Source: an uncultured bacterium (GTDB lineage Bacteria > Actinomycetota > Coriobacteriia > Coriobacteriales > Eggerthellaceae). From it: a stretch of 13,511 nucleotides of DNA. Positions 1 through 7,483 of this stretch are shown here, piece after piece. Every line of letters starts with the position of its first letter. Position 1 is the stretch's first letter. The stretch lies in NCBI GenBank assembly GCA_905215035.1, contig CAJMOJ010000053.1, forward strand, positions 1 to 13,511, in the 5' to 3' direction. The position numbers were made by a program, and so were the translations under genes. The notes under the pieces are model-generated. The model was not told the DNA's origin. It did no database searches and saw only the letters and a program-made list of their open reading frames with translations.

Positions 1-2223
1 CAAGAAGCGCATTTCAACCATGTTGTCACGATGCGTTGTTGAAGATACCGACAATACATTTGCACCATGATCAGCAAGAACCTTAGCAACATCAACAAGA
101 AGATTCATGCGATCAAGAGCTTCAACAATAATCTCAACATTAAAGGTGCTTTTTACCCGATTAGCAGCATCTGCCTCCCAAGCGACTTCAATAATACGCT
201 CAGGTTCTTGCATGAGATCTTGCGCATTAGGACAGTCTTTACGATGCACTGATACTCCACGTCCACGCGTAACAAACCCAATAATGTCATCTCCAGGAAC
301 AGGATTACAACACCGCGATAGACGCACCAAAACATCATCGATACCCTTTACTACAACACCGTTTGATGCATGTGTTTCATGGCGTTTGGGACGTTTGACT
401 GAAGTAATCATCGGAGGCATCTTGCCAGTAGCAGATGAGCTCATTCCCATCTGAGGCTTTTCAGCATCCTCGGTACCGCGATCAACCAAAATCTTAAGCA
501 AACGATTGGCAACGTGCGTAGAACTCTCTTTGCCCGTACCAATGTTTACAAGCATATGATCCGCATCTTTATAACCTAACGATTCAGCGACCTGCTTAAC
601 AGCACGCATAGTTTGTGCGCTCGAAATGCCAATGCCATGTTTGCGCATTTCACGCGCTAATTTATCACGTCCCAATTGCATGTCATCACTGCGCGACGCT
701 TTTGATAAATACGCTCTAATTTTCGAACGTGCCGATGGGGTTTTTACCATGTTGAGCCAGTCACGTGAGGGGCTCGCTGACTTCTGTGTAAGGATCTCGA
801 CACGATCCCCCAATTGAAGTTGATAGGACAAAGGAACAATAGAACCATTAACTTTGGCACCAACACAATGATTGCCAACCTCAGTATGAATTGCATAAGC
901 AAAATCTACGGGTGTCGATCCAGCGCGCAAAGACAGAGCCTTCCCTTTAGGGGTAAACACGAATACCTCTTGGGGAGCAAGATCAACTTTGAGCGATTTC
1001 AAAAACTCGCGCGAATCTTGCGTCTCATCTTGCCAGTCAACCATTTCTCGGAGCCAAGCAATCTGTTTGTCAAACGAATCGCTCTTGCCCTTCTTTTCTT
1101 TATAACGCCAATGCGCCGCAACACCGTATTCGCTCATACGGTGCATCTCTTCAGTTCTAATTTGCACTTCAAGAGGACGACCCGCAGGACCAATCACCGT
1201 AGTATGAAGCGATTGATACATATTGAGCTTGGGCATGGCGATATAGTCTTTAAAACGACCGGGCATCGGATGCCATAAGGTATGTACCGCACCCAACACC
1301 GAATAGCAATCGCGTACCGAATCAACAATTACGCGTACCGCAATCAGGTCGTAGATTTCCGAAAACCCTTTGCCCTTTTTGCTCATTTTTGAATAGATGG
1401 AATACAAATGTTTGGGGCGTCCCATAATTTGGGCCTTAACACCAATCTTGTCCATCTCTTCTTTAAGGGTGTTAATAATATTCTCAAGATACTCTTCACG
1501 TTCTTTACGCGTTTCTGCAACCATGCGAGAAACCTGTTTGAACTTTGCTGGCTCAAGATAGAAAAAGGATAAATCCTCAAGTTCCCACTTAATTGAATTA
1601 ATACCTAAGCGATGAGCAATAGGGGCATAAATTTCAAGGGTCTCTTTTGCCTTAAAAATGCGTCTATCTTCTCGTAGAGCCGCAAGAGTGCGCATATTAT
1701 GCAACCGGTCTGCCAGCTTAATTACCACGACACGAATGTCTTTTGACATAGCGATAAGCATTTTACGAAATGTTGCCGCTTGCTCATCATTGAGATCCCC
1801 AATATCAATACGAGTAATTTTGGTAACGCCATCGACAAGATCTGCTACTGACTCGCCAAACATTTCCGCAACTGTTTCTTTGGTGGCAGAGGTGTCTTCT
1901 ACAACATCGTGCAATAAGGCTGCAATTAGCGTCTCAACATCCATATGAAGATCCGCCAAAATAATGGCCACTTCAACAGGATGGATCACAAAAGGCTCCC
2001 CTGACTTGCGGCGTTGTCCCGCATGAGAATCACAGGCATAACGATATGCGCGCTCAAGTGTTGCTAACTCATCGGCATTTAGATAAACCTGGGCAAGCGT
2101 ATAGAGATCTTTGAAGCGCTCATCAGGATCTGCACCCATTGGTGCGCTTGTTGCAGATTTAATTGTTGGATCAACAGACTGTCCAACGGCAATAGAAGCG
2201 TTATTATGATCGGCAGCTACCAT
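1..2223 (-). CDS. rel: Bifunctional (p)ppGpp synthetase/hydrolase, Rel/SpoT family (3' end off the left edge)
   Basis: Makes and breaks the alarmone (p)ppGpp from GTP/GDP and ATP in the cytoplasm, setting the stringent response. The frame stays open for 741 codons from ATG 2223 and leaves the window without a stop. Visible in order: the hydrolase HD domain with LLHDVVEDT (H105, D106) and a later ADRLHNMRTL; the synthetase domain with GRPKHLYSIY, the RFKD motif (R323 to D326) and YQSLHTTVIGP, then EVQIRTEEMH; a TGS domain from about residue 420 (VFVFTPKGKAL); a conserved-cysteine domain (C638, C639, C664); and the beginning of an ACT domain at about 695. RFKD is the charge type found in enzymes with both activities, so hydrolase and synthetase are both expected to work. 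By family length, only about 20 to 50 residues are missing. The start has GGAGG 4 nt upstream. It lies 59 nt after the recJ-recQ stop and is probably co-transcribed with it. Confidence 0.96.
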   Translation of the reverse strand, partial: MVAADHNNASIAVGQSVDPTIKSATSAPMGADPDERFKDLYTLAQVYLNADELATLERAYRYACDSHAGQRRKSGEPFVIHPVEVAIILADLHMDVETLIAALLHDVVEDTSATKETVAEMFGESVADLVDGVTKITRIDIGDLNDEQAATFRKMLIAMSKDIRVVVIKLADRLHNMRTLAALREDRRIFKAKETLEIYAPIAHRLGINSIKWELEDLSFFYLEPAKFKQVSRMVAETRKEREEYLENIINTLKEEMDKIGVKAQIMGRPKHLYSIYSKMSKKGKGFSEIYDLIAVRVIVDSVRDCYSVLGAVHTLWHPMPGRFKDYIAMPKLNMYQSLHTTVIGPAGRPLEVQIRTEEMHRMSEYGVAAHWRYKEKKGKSDSFDKQIAWLREMVDWQDETQDSREFLKSLKVDLAPQEVFVFTPKGKALSLRAGSTPVDFAYAIHTEVGNHCVGAKVNGSIVPLSYQLQLGDRVEILTQKSASPSRDWLNMVKTPSARSKIRAYLSKASRSDDMQLGRDKLAREMRKHGIGISSAQTMRAVKQVAESLGYKDADHMLVNIGTGKESSTHVANRLLKILVDRGTEDAEKPQMGMSSSATGKMPPMITSVKRPKRHETHASNGVVVKGIDDVLVRLSRCCNPVPGDDIIGFVTRGRGVSVHRKDCPNAQDLMQEPERIIEVAWEADAANRVKSTFNVEIIVEALDRMNLLVDVAKVLADHGANVLSVSSTTHRDNMVEMRFL

Positions 2224-2227
2224 GCGA

Positions 2228-2232
2228 CCTCC
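2228..2232 (-). promoter_or_regulatory. Ribosome binding site of rel
   Basis: GGAGG on the minus strand, 4 nt before ATG 2223. It fixes the rel start and rules out the later in-frame ATG codons. Confidence 0.75.
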
Positions 2233-2252
2233 ACATATATCATCAAGCACTA

Positions 2253-2272
2253 TGCAATGTGTACACGATGCA
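2253..2272. promoter_or_regulatory. Operator-like 20-bp imperfect palindrome upstream of rel
   Basis: The pattern is TGCA-N2-GTGTACAC-N2-TGCA: 16 of 20 positions are symmetric and only the two N2 spacers break the symmetry. It fills much of the 59-nt gap between the recJ-recQ stop and rel, 30 to 49 nt before the rel ATG. No T-run follows, so it does not look like a terminator. A dimeric regulator site or an mRNA hairpin in the rel leader are both possible. No convincing promoter hexamers were found beside it. Confidence 0.35.
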
Positions 2273-2282
2273 GCTTCCTAAC

Positions 2283-5200
2283 TCAAGGAAGCAAGGGGCG
2301 TTGAATACGTTTTTGCAAGTCTTGAGGACTTGCATTCAAGATCCACTCTTTAAAGCTTTCAAAAGATGTGCGCTCATCAAGACCCTCTTTATAGCGCACA
2401 CTCTGGACCAGTTCAACCTTGCCTTTATAGTCTATAACATGGACCTTGATCTGCCCATTATCAATTGCTGGCTCTTCGGCCGTAATAAGCCCTAATTCGG
2501 AAAACACTTGAAGGCCACAAGCAATATGTGACTCAGAAAGCTTAACGGGAGCATAAGCATTTGATTGTTGCATTACAGAAGTAAGCGTAATAGCAAGTTC
2601 AGTCGTGTTTGCATCACGTTGCTCACGGCGCAACTCACGATAAATCTGTGCCATATAATCATGATCAGGAGTTGCATCAGCAAGCATGCCTTCATTGATT
2701 GCTGCATCTGATTTACCAAATAAAAGATGTACATAAGCAGGCAATCCATCACGACCAGCTCGACCCGCCATTTGATTAAATTCCACCTCCGAAAAAGGCA
2801 TATGATAGAGCACTACGTGACGCACATTAGGAATATTGACCCCTTCACCAAAGGCCGATGTGGCAATCAGCACCTTAAGGCGATTAGTTCTAAAGAGTTC
2901 TTCAATATGCTTGCGCTCAGCACGTGATAAACCGGCATTGTAAAAACCAATCATAGCCGCAACATGAGGAACCGCCTCACGCAAAGCACGTGCTAAAAGA
3001 AGAGATTCGGTTCGGGAATTAACATAAACTATTGTAGTTTGGCCTTGCGCAATAAGATTAGCAAGGTACTGCATACGATTTTTAATATTGCGCTTATCAT
3101 CAATATACAAATTTTGACGAACCGTATCATCAATCACCACATCATCAAGCGATAGATCAGTAAGTATGGCGTTTTGGATTGGTTCGTTTGCGGTAGCAGT
3201 AAGCGCTAATACTTGCGGATGATCTAATACCTCCAATACATGAGCAAGCTTGGTGTAACTTGGCCTAAATCCCGCTTTACTTGTTCCAATATGATGAGCC
3301 TCATCAACTACTACAAAATCAAAATGAGTCATTTGGGCCAATTCGGCGCTATGATAGAGCGCATATTCAGGTGTTGTCAGCACAACATCAAGCTCTCCAG
3401 CCCGAAGCTTTGTCTTAATTAGATCACGATCAGACTGGGGTGTTGCTCCCATAAGTACCGCACTCGTCAGACCAAATTGCTGAAGCGCTTTTTGCAAATG
3501 ATTAACTTGATTATATATGAATTCCCGGAGCGGATAAATAAAAAGCGAAACAGTATGGTTGCATAAAGCTTGTTCAGCTGCATAGATTTGAAAAATCAGC
3601 GATTTTCCTCTTCCTGTTCCCATAAGCGCTAAAACTGAATGACCTTGTTCAAGGCAATCAAGCACTTCTTGTTGGGTAGCATGAAGCTGTCCCTTACCAA
3701 TAAATACTTCAAGTATGCGTGCGCGTAGATCTGATGCGTGATTGAGAGCATACCGTTCCCAAAAATCACGATCCCCCTCATTCGACTCATCTGATTTGTT
3801 GGTACAAGATTTTACGGAACAGAGGCTCTGATTAGCTTCTTTAGGTGTTGTACGAAGAGAGCCTTGTTGCAAACTGGTATCGTTGTTTTGCTTAGAAGCA
3901 TCAAGGAGCTGTTCGTGATTCTGAATCAGTGTTTCCATAAAAGCAATCGACTCTTGCTCTAAACAAGCAAACAGAGCACCACATGGCATTACAGGATCTA
4001 ATGATGAAATAACCGCTTTGACGCTTTGAGTGCCACGCCAGGTATCAATCTGTAATTCAAAAACCGCATTAACAACTTGTGAACAAGACAAAAGATCATT
4101 GATCTCATCGCAATGAAACATAATGCCTGATAGATAGCTCACTCCATCAGTTAATGAGCAAGAAAAGTGGTTTTTATCTGCTCCCACTGCCCGAGCTTTT
4201 GCAATCATCACATTTTGCGCCAAAAAGTGAGGAACCGGATTTTCCTGTCCGTAAGGTGCCAACAATTCAAGTTTCTTGACGTTATCAAGACTAAGCTCCG
4301 AAAGATCAACGCAAGCATCAACAGTAATACGAGGTGTAAAACTTTCAATATCGAGAGTATCCATGTAAGCACACAGACGATCGTAAAAAACAGGCAGAAG
4401 CTGAGCTGGCAACGTAACCCCTACCGCCGCCTCATGACCACCAAAACGCGTAAGAATGTCTTTACAGGACTCAACCGCCTTAAAAAGATTTACTTCCCCA
4501 ACACTGCGTCCACTACCTCGCGCCTCATCGCCATCAATAGTAAATAATATAGATGGAACACCATAACGATTACAAAGACGAGAGGCAACGATACCTTTAA
4601 CTCCTTCATGCCAACCGCGGCCTGACACAACAAGGGCACGATGACCTTGATCAATTTGCTCAGCCTGCTCAAAAGCAACCTCAGCCAATTCTGATTCAAT
4701 TGCACGACGACGAGCATTGGTTTTTTCAAGCTCCTTAGCTAAAAGACAAGCTTTTCCATACTCATCACACAACAACAAATCAAGTGCAAGCTGTGCGTTT
4801 CCCATACGCCCTGCAGCATTGAGTCGCGGCACTAAGGTAAACGACAGATTAGTTGAGGTAACAGGCTGATCAGCAATACCAGCCTGTGCGATAAGCGCAG
4901 CAATACAAGCACGGGGCTCAGTATTAATCATATGAATACCACGTGCCACTAATGCTCGATTCTCATCAATCATAGGCATAAGATCAGCAACGGTGCCAAG
5001 GGTAGCAAGATCAACAAGATCGAGCCATAAATATGGCTTACCAAAACGTGCTCCGAGCGCTTGCACTACCTTAAGTGCAACACCAGCGCCCGATAAAATA
5101 TCAGAAGGGATATCTTGACACTTTGGATCAACCACAGGAACCCCTTGGGGAACTAATTCAGAAGGTTCATGATGGTCAGTAATAAGAACATCAATACCGT

Positions 5201-5672
5201 GATTTTGTAGGCACTTTACTTCATTTTTGGCAGCAATACCATTATCAACCGTAATAACAACATCAGGTTTATAGTTTAAAAGACGATCAATTGCTGCTTC
5301 ACTCAAACCGTATCCCTCTTCAAAACGCAAAGGAATAAAAGGGATTACTGTTGCATCAAGAGCTGATAATGCTCGTGTTAAAAGTGCTGTAGCTGATATT
5401 CCATCAAGATCAAAATCACCAAAAACAAGGATGGTTTTATCTTGCTTTACAGCATCAACCAGCGCATCAATAAGATCCTCCATATGCTCAATATCATACG
5501 GATTGCGCCAATCGCGCTCAAGATCAGGGTGAAGAAAACGTTGCGCCTCTTCAACCGTTTTTATTCCTCGACTTACAAGGATATCTCCAATAAAATGAGG
5601 CAAATCAAGCGCAGTACATAATACATCACGTACTGCCTTATCTACCGATAAAACCTTAATGCGCGCAGACAT
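2283..5672 (-). CDS. recJ: RecJ single-strand exonuclease fused to a RecQ-like helicase
   Basis: An 1129-residue protein about twice the usual RecJ length. Residues 1 to about 565 are a complete RecJ: DHH-domain motifs GDFDLDG (85-91), TVDNG (141-145), TDHHEP (165-170) and GAGVALK (195-201), then the DHHA1 part with GRGWHEGVKGIVASRL (351-366) and GGH (411-413), then an OB-like region with PYGQENPVPHF (473-483). A polar, poorly conserved-looking linker spans about 566-640. Residues 641 to about 990 are a superfamily-2 helicase of RecQ type: Walker A GTGRGKS (685-691), DEAH (790-793) followed by GFRPSY as in RecQ, LTATANE (824-830), and FGEGVNIPN with MAGRAGRDG (968-976). No zinc-binding cysteine cluster or clear HRDC domain follows; the last 130 residues may be a winged helix. 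RecJ degrades single-stranded DNA 5' to 3' and RecQ unwinds 3' to 5', so the chain could unwind and resect ends alone (inference). The ATG follows a weak AGGA. Confidence 0.95.
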   Translation of the reverse strand: MSARIKVLSVDKAVRDVLCTALDLPHFIGDILVSRGIKTVEEAQRFLHPDLERDWRNPYDIEHMEDLIDALVDAVKQDKTILVFGDFDLDGISATALLTRALSALDATVIPFIPLRFEEGYGLSEAAIDRLLNYKPDVVITVDNGIAAKNEVKCLQNHGIDVLITDHHEPSELVPQGVPVVDPKCQDIPSDILSGAGVALKVVQALGARFGKPYLWLDLVDLATLGTVADLMPMIDENRALVARGIHMINTEPRACIAALIAQAGIADQPVTSTNLSFTLVPRLNAAGRMGNAQLALDLLLCDEYGKACLLAKELEKTNARRRAIESELAEVAFEQAEQIDQGHRALVVSGRGWHEGVKGIVASRLCNRYGVPSILFTIDGDEARGSGRSVGEVNLFKAVESCKDILTRFGGHEAAVGVTLPAQLLPVFYDRLCAYMDTLDIESFTPRITVDACVDLSELSLDNVKKLELLAPYGQENPVPHFLAQNVMIAKARAVGADKNHFSCSLTDGVSYLSGIMFHCDEINDLLSCSQVVNAVFELQIDTWRGTQSVKAVISSLDPVMPCGALFACLEQESIAFMETLIQNHEQLLDASKQNNDTSLQQGSLRTTPKEANQSLCSVKSCTNKSDESNEGDRDFWERYALNHASDLRARILEVFIGKGQLHATQQEVLDCLEQGHSVLALMGTGRGKSLIFQIYAAEQALCNHTVSLFIYPLREFIYNQVNHLQKALQQFGLTSAVLMGATPQSDRDLIKTKLRAGELDVVLTTPEYALYHSAELAQMTHFDFVVVDEAHHIGTSKAGFRPSYTKLAHVLEVLDHPQVLALTATANEPIQNAILTDLSLDDVVIDDTVRQNLYIDDKRNIKNRMQYLANLIAQGQTTIVYVNSRTESLLLARALREAVPHVAAMIGFYNAGLSRAERKHIEELFRTNRLKVLIATSAFGEGVNIPNVRHVVLYHMPFSEVEFNQMAGRAGRDGLPAYVHLLFGKSDAAINEGMLADATPDHDYMAQIYRELRREQRDANTTELAITLTSVMQQSNAYAPVKLSESHIACGLQVFSELGLITAEEPAIDNGQIKVHVIDYKGKVELVQSVRYKEGLDERTSFESFKEWILNASPQDLQKRIQRPLLP

Positions 5673-5706
5673 ACTGATATTCCTAATCTCTTATTTATCA
5701 GTATCT

Positions 5707-5736
5707 ATTGTAGCGAGCATATCTGCAATCTGTCTA
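5707..5736 (-). promoter_or_regulatory. Sigma-70-type promoter for recJ-recQ
   Basis: On the minus strand, TAGACA (5731-5736), an 18-nt spacer and TACAAT (5707-5712); each hexamer matches consensus at 5 of 6 positions. Transcription would begin near 5700, giving a leader of about 28 nt to ATG 5672. It sits in the 177-nt gap after pth, which fits an independent start for recJ-recQ and probably rel. Confidence 0.55.
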
Positions 5737-5796
5737 AAAGATCACCAATTCACACGATGAATACACTGCTTTTTATCCAAATTCAACAATCATAGG

Positions 5797-5834
5797 GCCA
5801 GGTAAGACAAACCGGATAGCGCGATATACCTGGC
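5797..5834 (-). repeat. Inverted repeat in the pth to recJ gap
   Basis: Perfect 8-nt arms GCCAGGTA (5797-5804) and TACCTGGC (5827-5834) enclose 22 nt, and two G-T pairs could extend the stem outward. It lies just after the pth stop in the transcribed direction. The sequence that follows is not T-rich, so a factor-independent terminator is doubtful; an mRNA 3'-end structure or a chance repeat is equally possible. Confidence 0.3.
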
Positions 5835-5849
5835 TTGATCCTAGATGGT

Positions 5850-6422
5850 TTAATTGTAGGTCTGTTGGGTTTTAGCAAGACCATTAGCAATAAGTGATTC
5901 AACTGCATCAGCAGCAAGCATAAGCGCCTGATTCATATCTTCTGCTTGTGTCTTCACAGGGCGCGAAAGCACATAATCAGCAACGGGCATACGTCCTGGA
6001 GGACGCCCAACACCTACGCGCACACGGTAAAAATCTTTAGTTTGTGTTTTATCAACAATAGAACGCAAACCATTATGTCCCGCATGACCTCCGCCAAATT
6101 TTACTCGAATACTACCAGGAGCAATATCGAGTTCATCATGAACAACAATAAGATTTTGTGGCGTTACCCCATAGGTCTCAAGCACCTTTTTGAGGGGTCC
6201 CCCCGAAAGATTCATAAAGCTTTGTGGCTTTACAAGCACAATATCTTCTTGACTTCCATCAGATAAACGAAGCTTTGCCTCCGCAAGTTTTGAACCGCAT
6301 GCGTCTTTCCAATAAGAAACGCCAACACGTTCAGCAAGAAGATCAATTGTGTCAAAACCTGCATTATGGCGTGTATGTTCGTAATCAGTTCCCGGGTTGC
6401 CCAGACCAGCAATAATAAACAT
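5850..6422 (-). CDS. pth: Peptidyl-tRNA hydrolase
   Basis: Cytoplasmic esterase that frees tRNA from peptidyl-tRNA dropped by stalled ribosomes. The 190-residue length is typical. The family signatures are intact: GLGNPGTDYEHTRHNAGF (6-23) with the substrate asparagine N9 and catalytic H19, FMNLSGG (69-75) with N71, and VVHDELDI (93-100) with D96, followed by GGGHAGHNGLRS containing N117. These correspond to E. coli N10, H20, N68, D93 and N114. ATG 6422 lies 9 nt after the prs stop, so the two are almost certainly co-transcribed and possibly coupled. The glmU-prs-pth order is the one known from Bacillus and relatives, although the mfd gene that often follows is replaced here by recJ-recQ. Confidence 0.97.
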   Translation of the reverse strand: MFIIAGLGNPGTDYEHTRHNAGFDTIDLLAERVGVSYWKDACGSKLAEAKLRLSDGSQEDIVLVKPQSFMNLSGGPLKKVLETYGVTPQNLIVVHDELDIAPGSIRVKFGGGHAGHNGLRSIVDKTQTKDFYRVRVGVGRPPGRMPVADYVLSRPVKTQAEDMNQALMLAADAVESLIANGLAKTQQTYN

Positions 6423-6431
6423 CTAGCCTAC

Positions 6432-7400
6432 TTACAAAGCAAAATCAGGATCAAATAATTCAGAAATAGAGCCATTACCAAAGACCGAATTGATAGCACG
6501 TGCAAAAAGCGGAGCAACGGTCACGGTCTTGATTTTGCCACCAAGATCCTGCTCAAGTGGAATAGTGTTACAAACGACAACTTCATCAATCATAGGATCA
6601 GCAAGGCGCTCATAGGCTGGACCAGAAAAAATAGGATGAGTTGCACACACATATACTTTTTCAGCACCGTTGGCCTTAAGTGTCTTTGCCGCTGCGGCAA
6701 CAGAACCAGCAGTATCGATCATGTCATCATTCAAAATACAGATCTTTCCATCAACATCACCAATCAACGCAGTGATTTCAGCAGCATTATGCTTGGGACG
6801 ATCTTTATGCATGATTGCCAAACTTGCCCCCATAAGACCGGCCAGTTTTTTGGCTGCCTTAGCACGTCCTAAGTCGGGACTTACTACACAGAGTTTTTCT
6901 GGATCAAGATCCTTTTTCTTGAAATAATCAGCCAAATTCCAAAGCGCCGTCAAGTGATTAACAGGAATATCAAAAAAGCCTTGGATCTGACCCTGATGAA
7001 GGTCAATAGTAATAATGCGGTCAACGCCAGCGGCGGTAAGCATATTAGCTACCAACTTTGCCGTAATAGGTTCACGCGCCGCAGCCTTACGATCCTGACG
7101 AGAATAACCATAATGAGTAATAACAGCTGTTACCGTACGAGCTGATGCACGCTTAGCAGCATCAGTCATAATGAGAAGCTCCATTAAAGAATCATTAACA
7201 GAAGGACCCGCAACGGATTGAATCAAAAAGACATCTGCACCACGAATGGAGTCCATATACCGTGCATAAATCTCTCCATTTGCAAACTTCTCTAACCTAA
7301 CATCCCCCAATTCAACACCTAATGACGCAGCAATCTCTTCAGCCAGTTCAGGATACGTTGAGCCAGAAAATACTGCCATAGTTTTAGTCATGTTGCTCAT
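6432..7400 (-). CDS. prs: Ribose-phosphate pyrophosphokinase (PRPP synthetase)
   Basis: Makes PRPP from ribose 5-phosphate and ATP for purine, pyrimidine, histidine, tryptophan and NAD synthesis. The 322 residues match class I enzymes. Visible are FANGEIYARY (39-48), the ATP-site segment GYSRQDRK (98-105), AREPITAKLVAN (108-119), DLHQGQIQGFFDIPV (133-147) and the PRPP loop NDDMIDTAGS (224-233). The flexible catalytic loop reads PDLGRAKAAKKLA (175-187). This resembles the SGRVR-x-AEKWA form of mycobacterial Prs as I recall it rather than the GGVxRAR form of E. coli and Bacillus. ATG 7400 is chosen over the ATG three codons later because AAGGAG lies 9 nt before it. It follows glmU after 83 nt; a TACAAT lies in that gap, but no acceptable -35 accompanies it. 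Confidence 0.97.
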   Translation of the reverse strand: MSNMTKTMAVFSGSTYPELAEEIAASLGVELGDVRLEKFANGEIYARYMDSIRGADVFLIQSVAGPSVNDSLMELLIMTDAAKRASARTVTAVITHYGYSRQDRKAAAREPITAKLVANMLTAAGVDRIITIDLHQGQIQGFFDIPVNHLTALWNLADYFKKKDLDPEKLCVVSPDLGRAKAAKKLAGLMGASLAIMHKDRPKHNAAEITALIGDVDGKICILNDDMIDTAGSVAAAAKTLKANGAEKVYVCATHPIFSGPAYERLADPMIDEVVVCNTIPLEQDLGGKIKTVTVAPLFARAINSVFGNGSISELFDPDFAL

Positions 7401-7483
7401 GTGCGAGATCTCCTTCTTAAAGGTAGGCGCTTCTCAAATCTTGTGTATTCATTTATTGTAACGCGCTTTGAGGACACATGCGA

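Noticed and set aside
814..1278. 154-codon open frame on the plus strand
   Set aside because: Lies wholly opposite the synthetase domain of rel, has no recognisable motifs, and is a shadow of that gene's codon bias.
5773..5875. Short minus-strand frame ending in LPGPMIVEFG that looks protein-like
   Set aside because: It has no usable start codon except an ATG five codons before the stop, and it overlaps the end of pth; no known gene end was recognised.
7401..7483. TACAAT box in the glmU to prs gap as a prs promoter
   Set aside because: No -35 hexamer at 16 to 18 nt; prs is more simply read from the glmU transcript.
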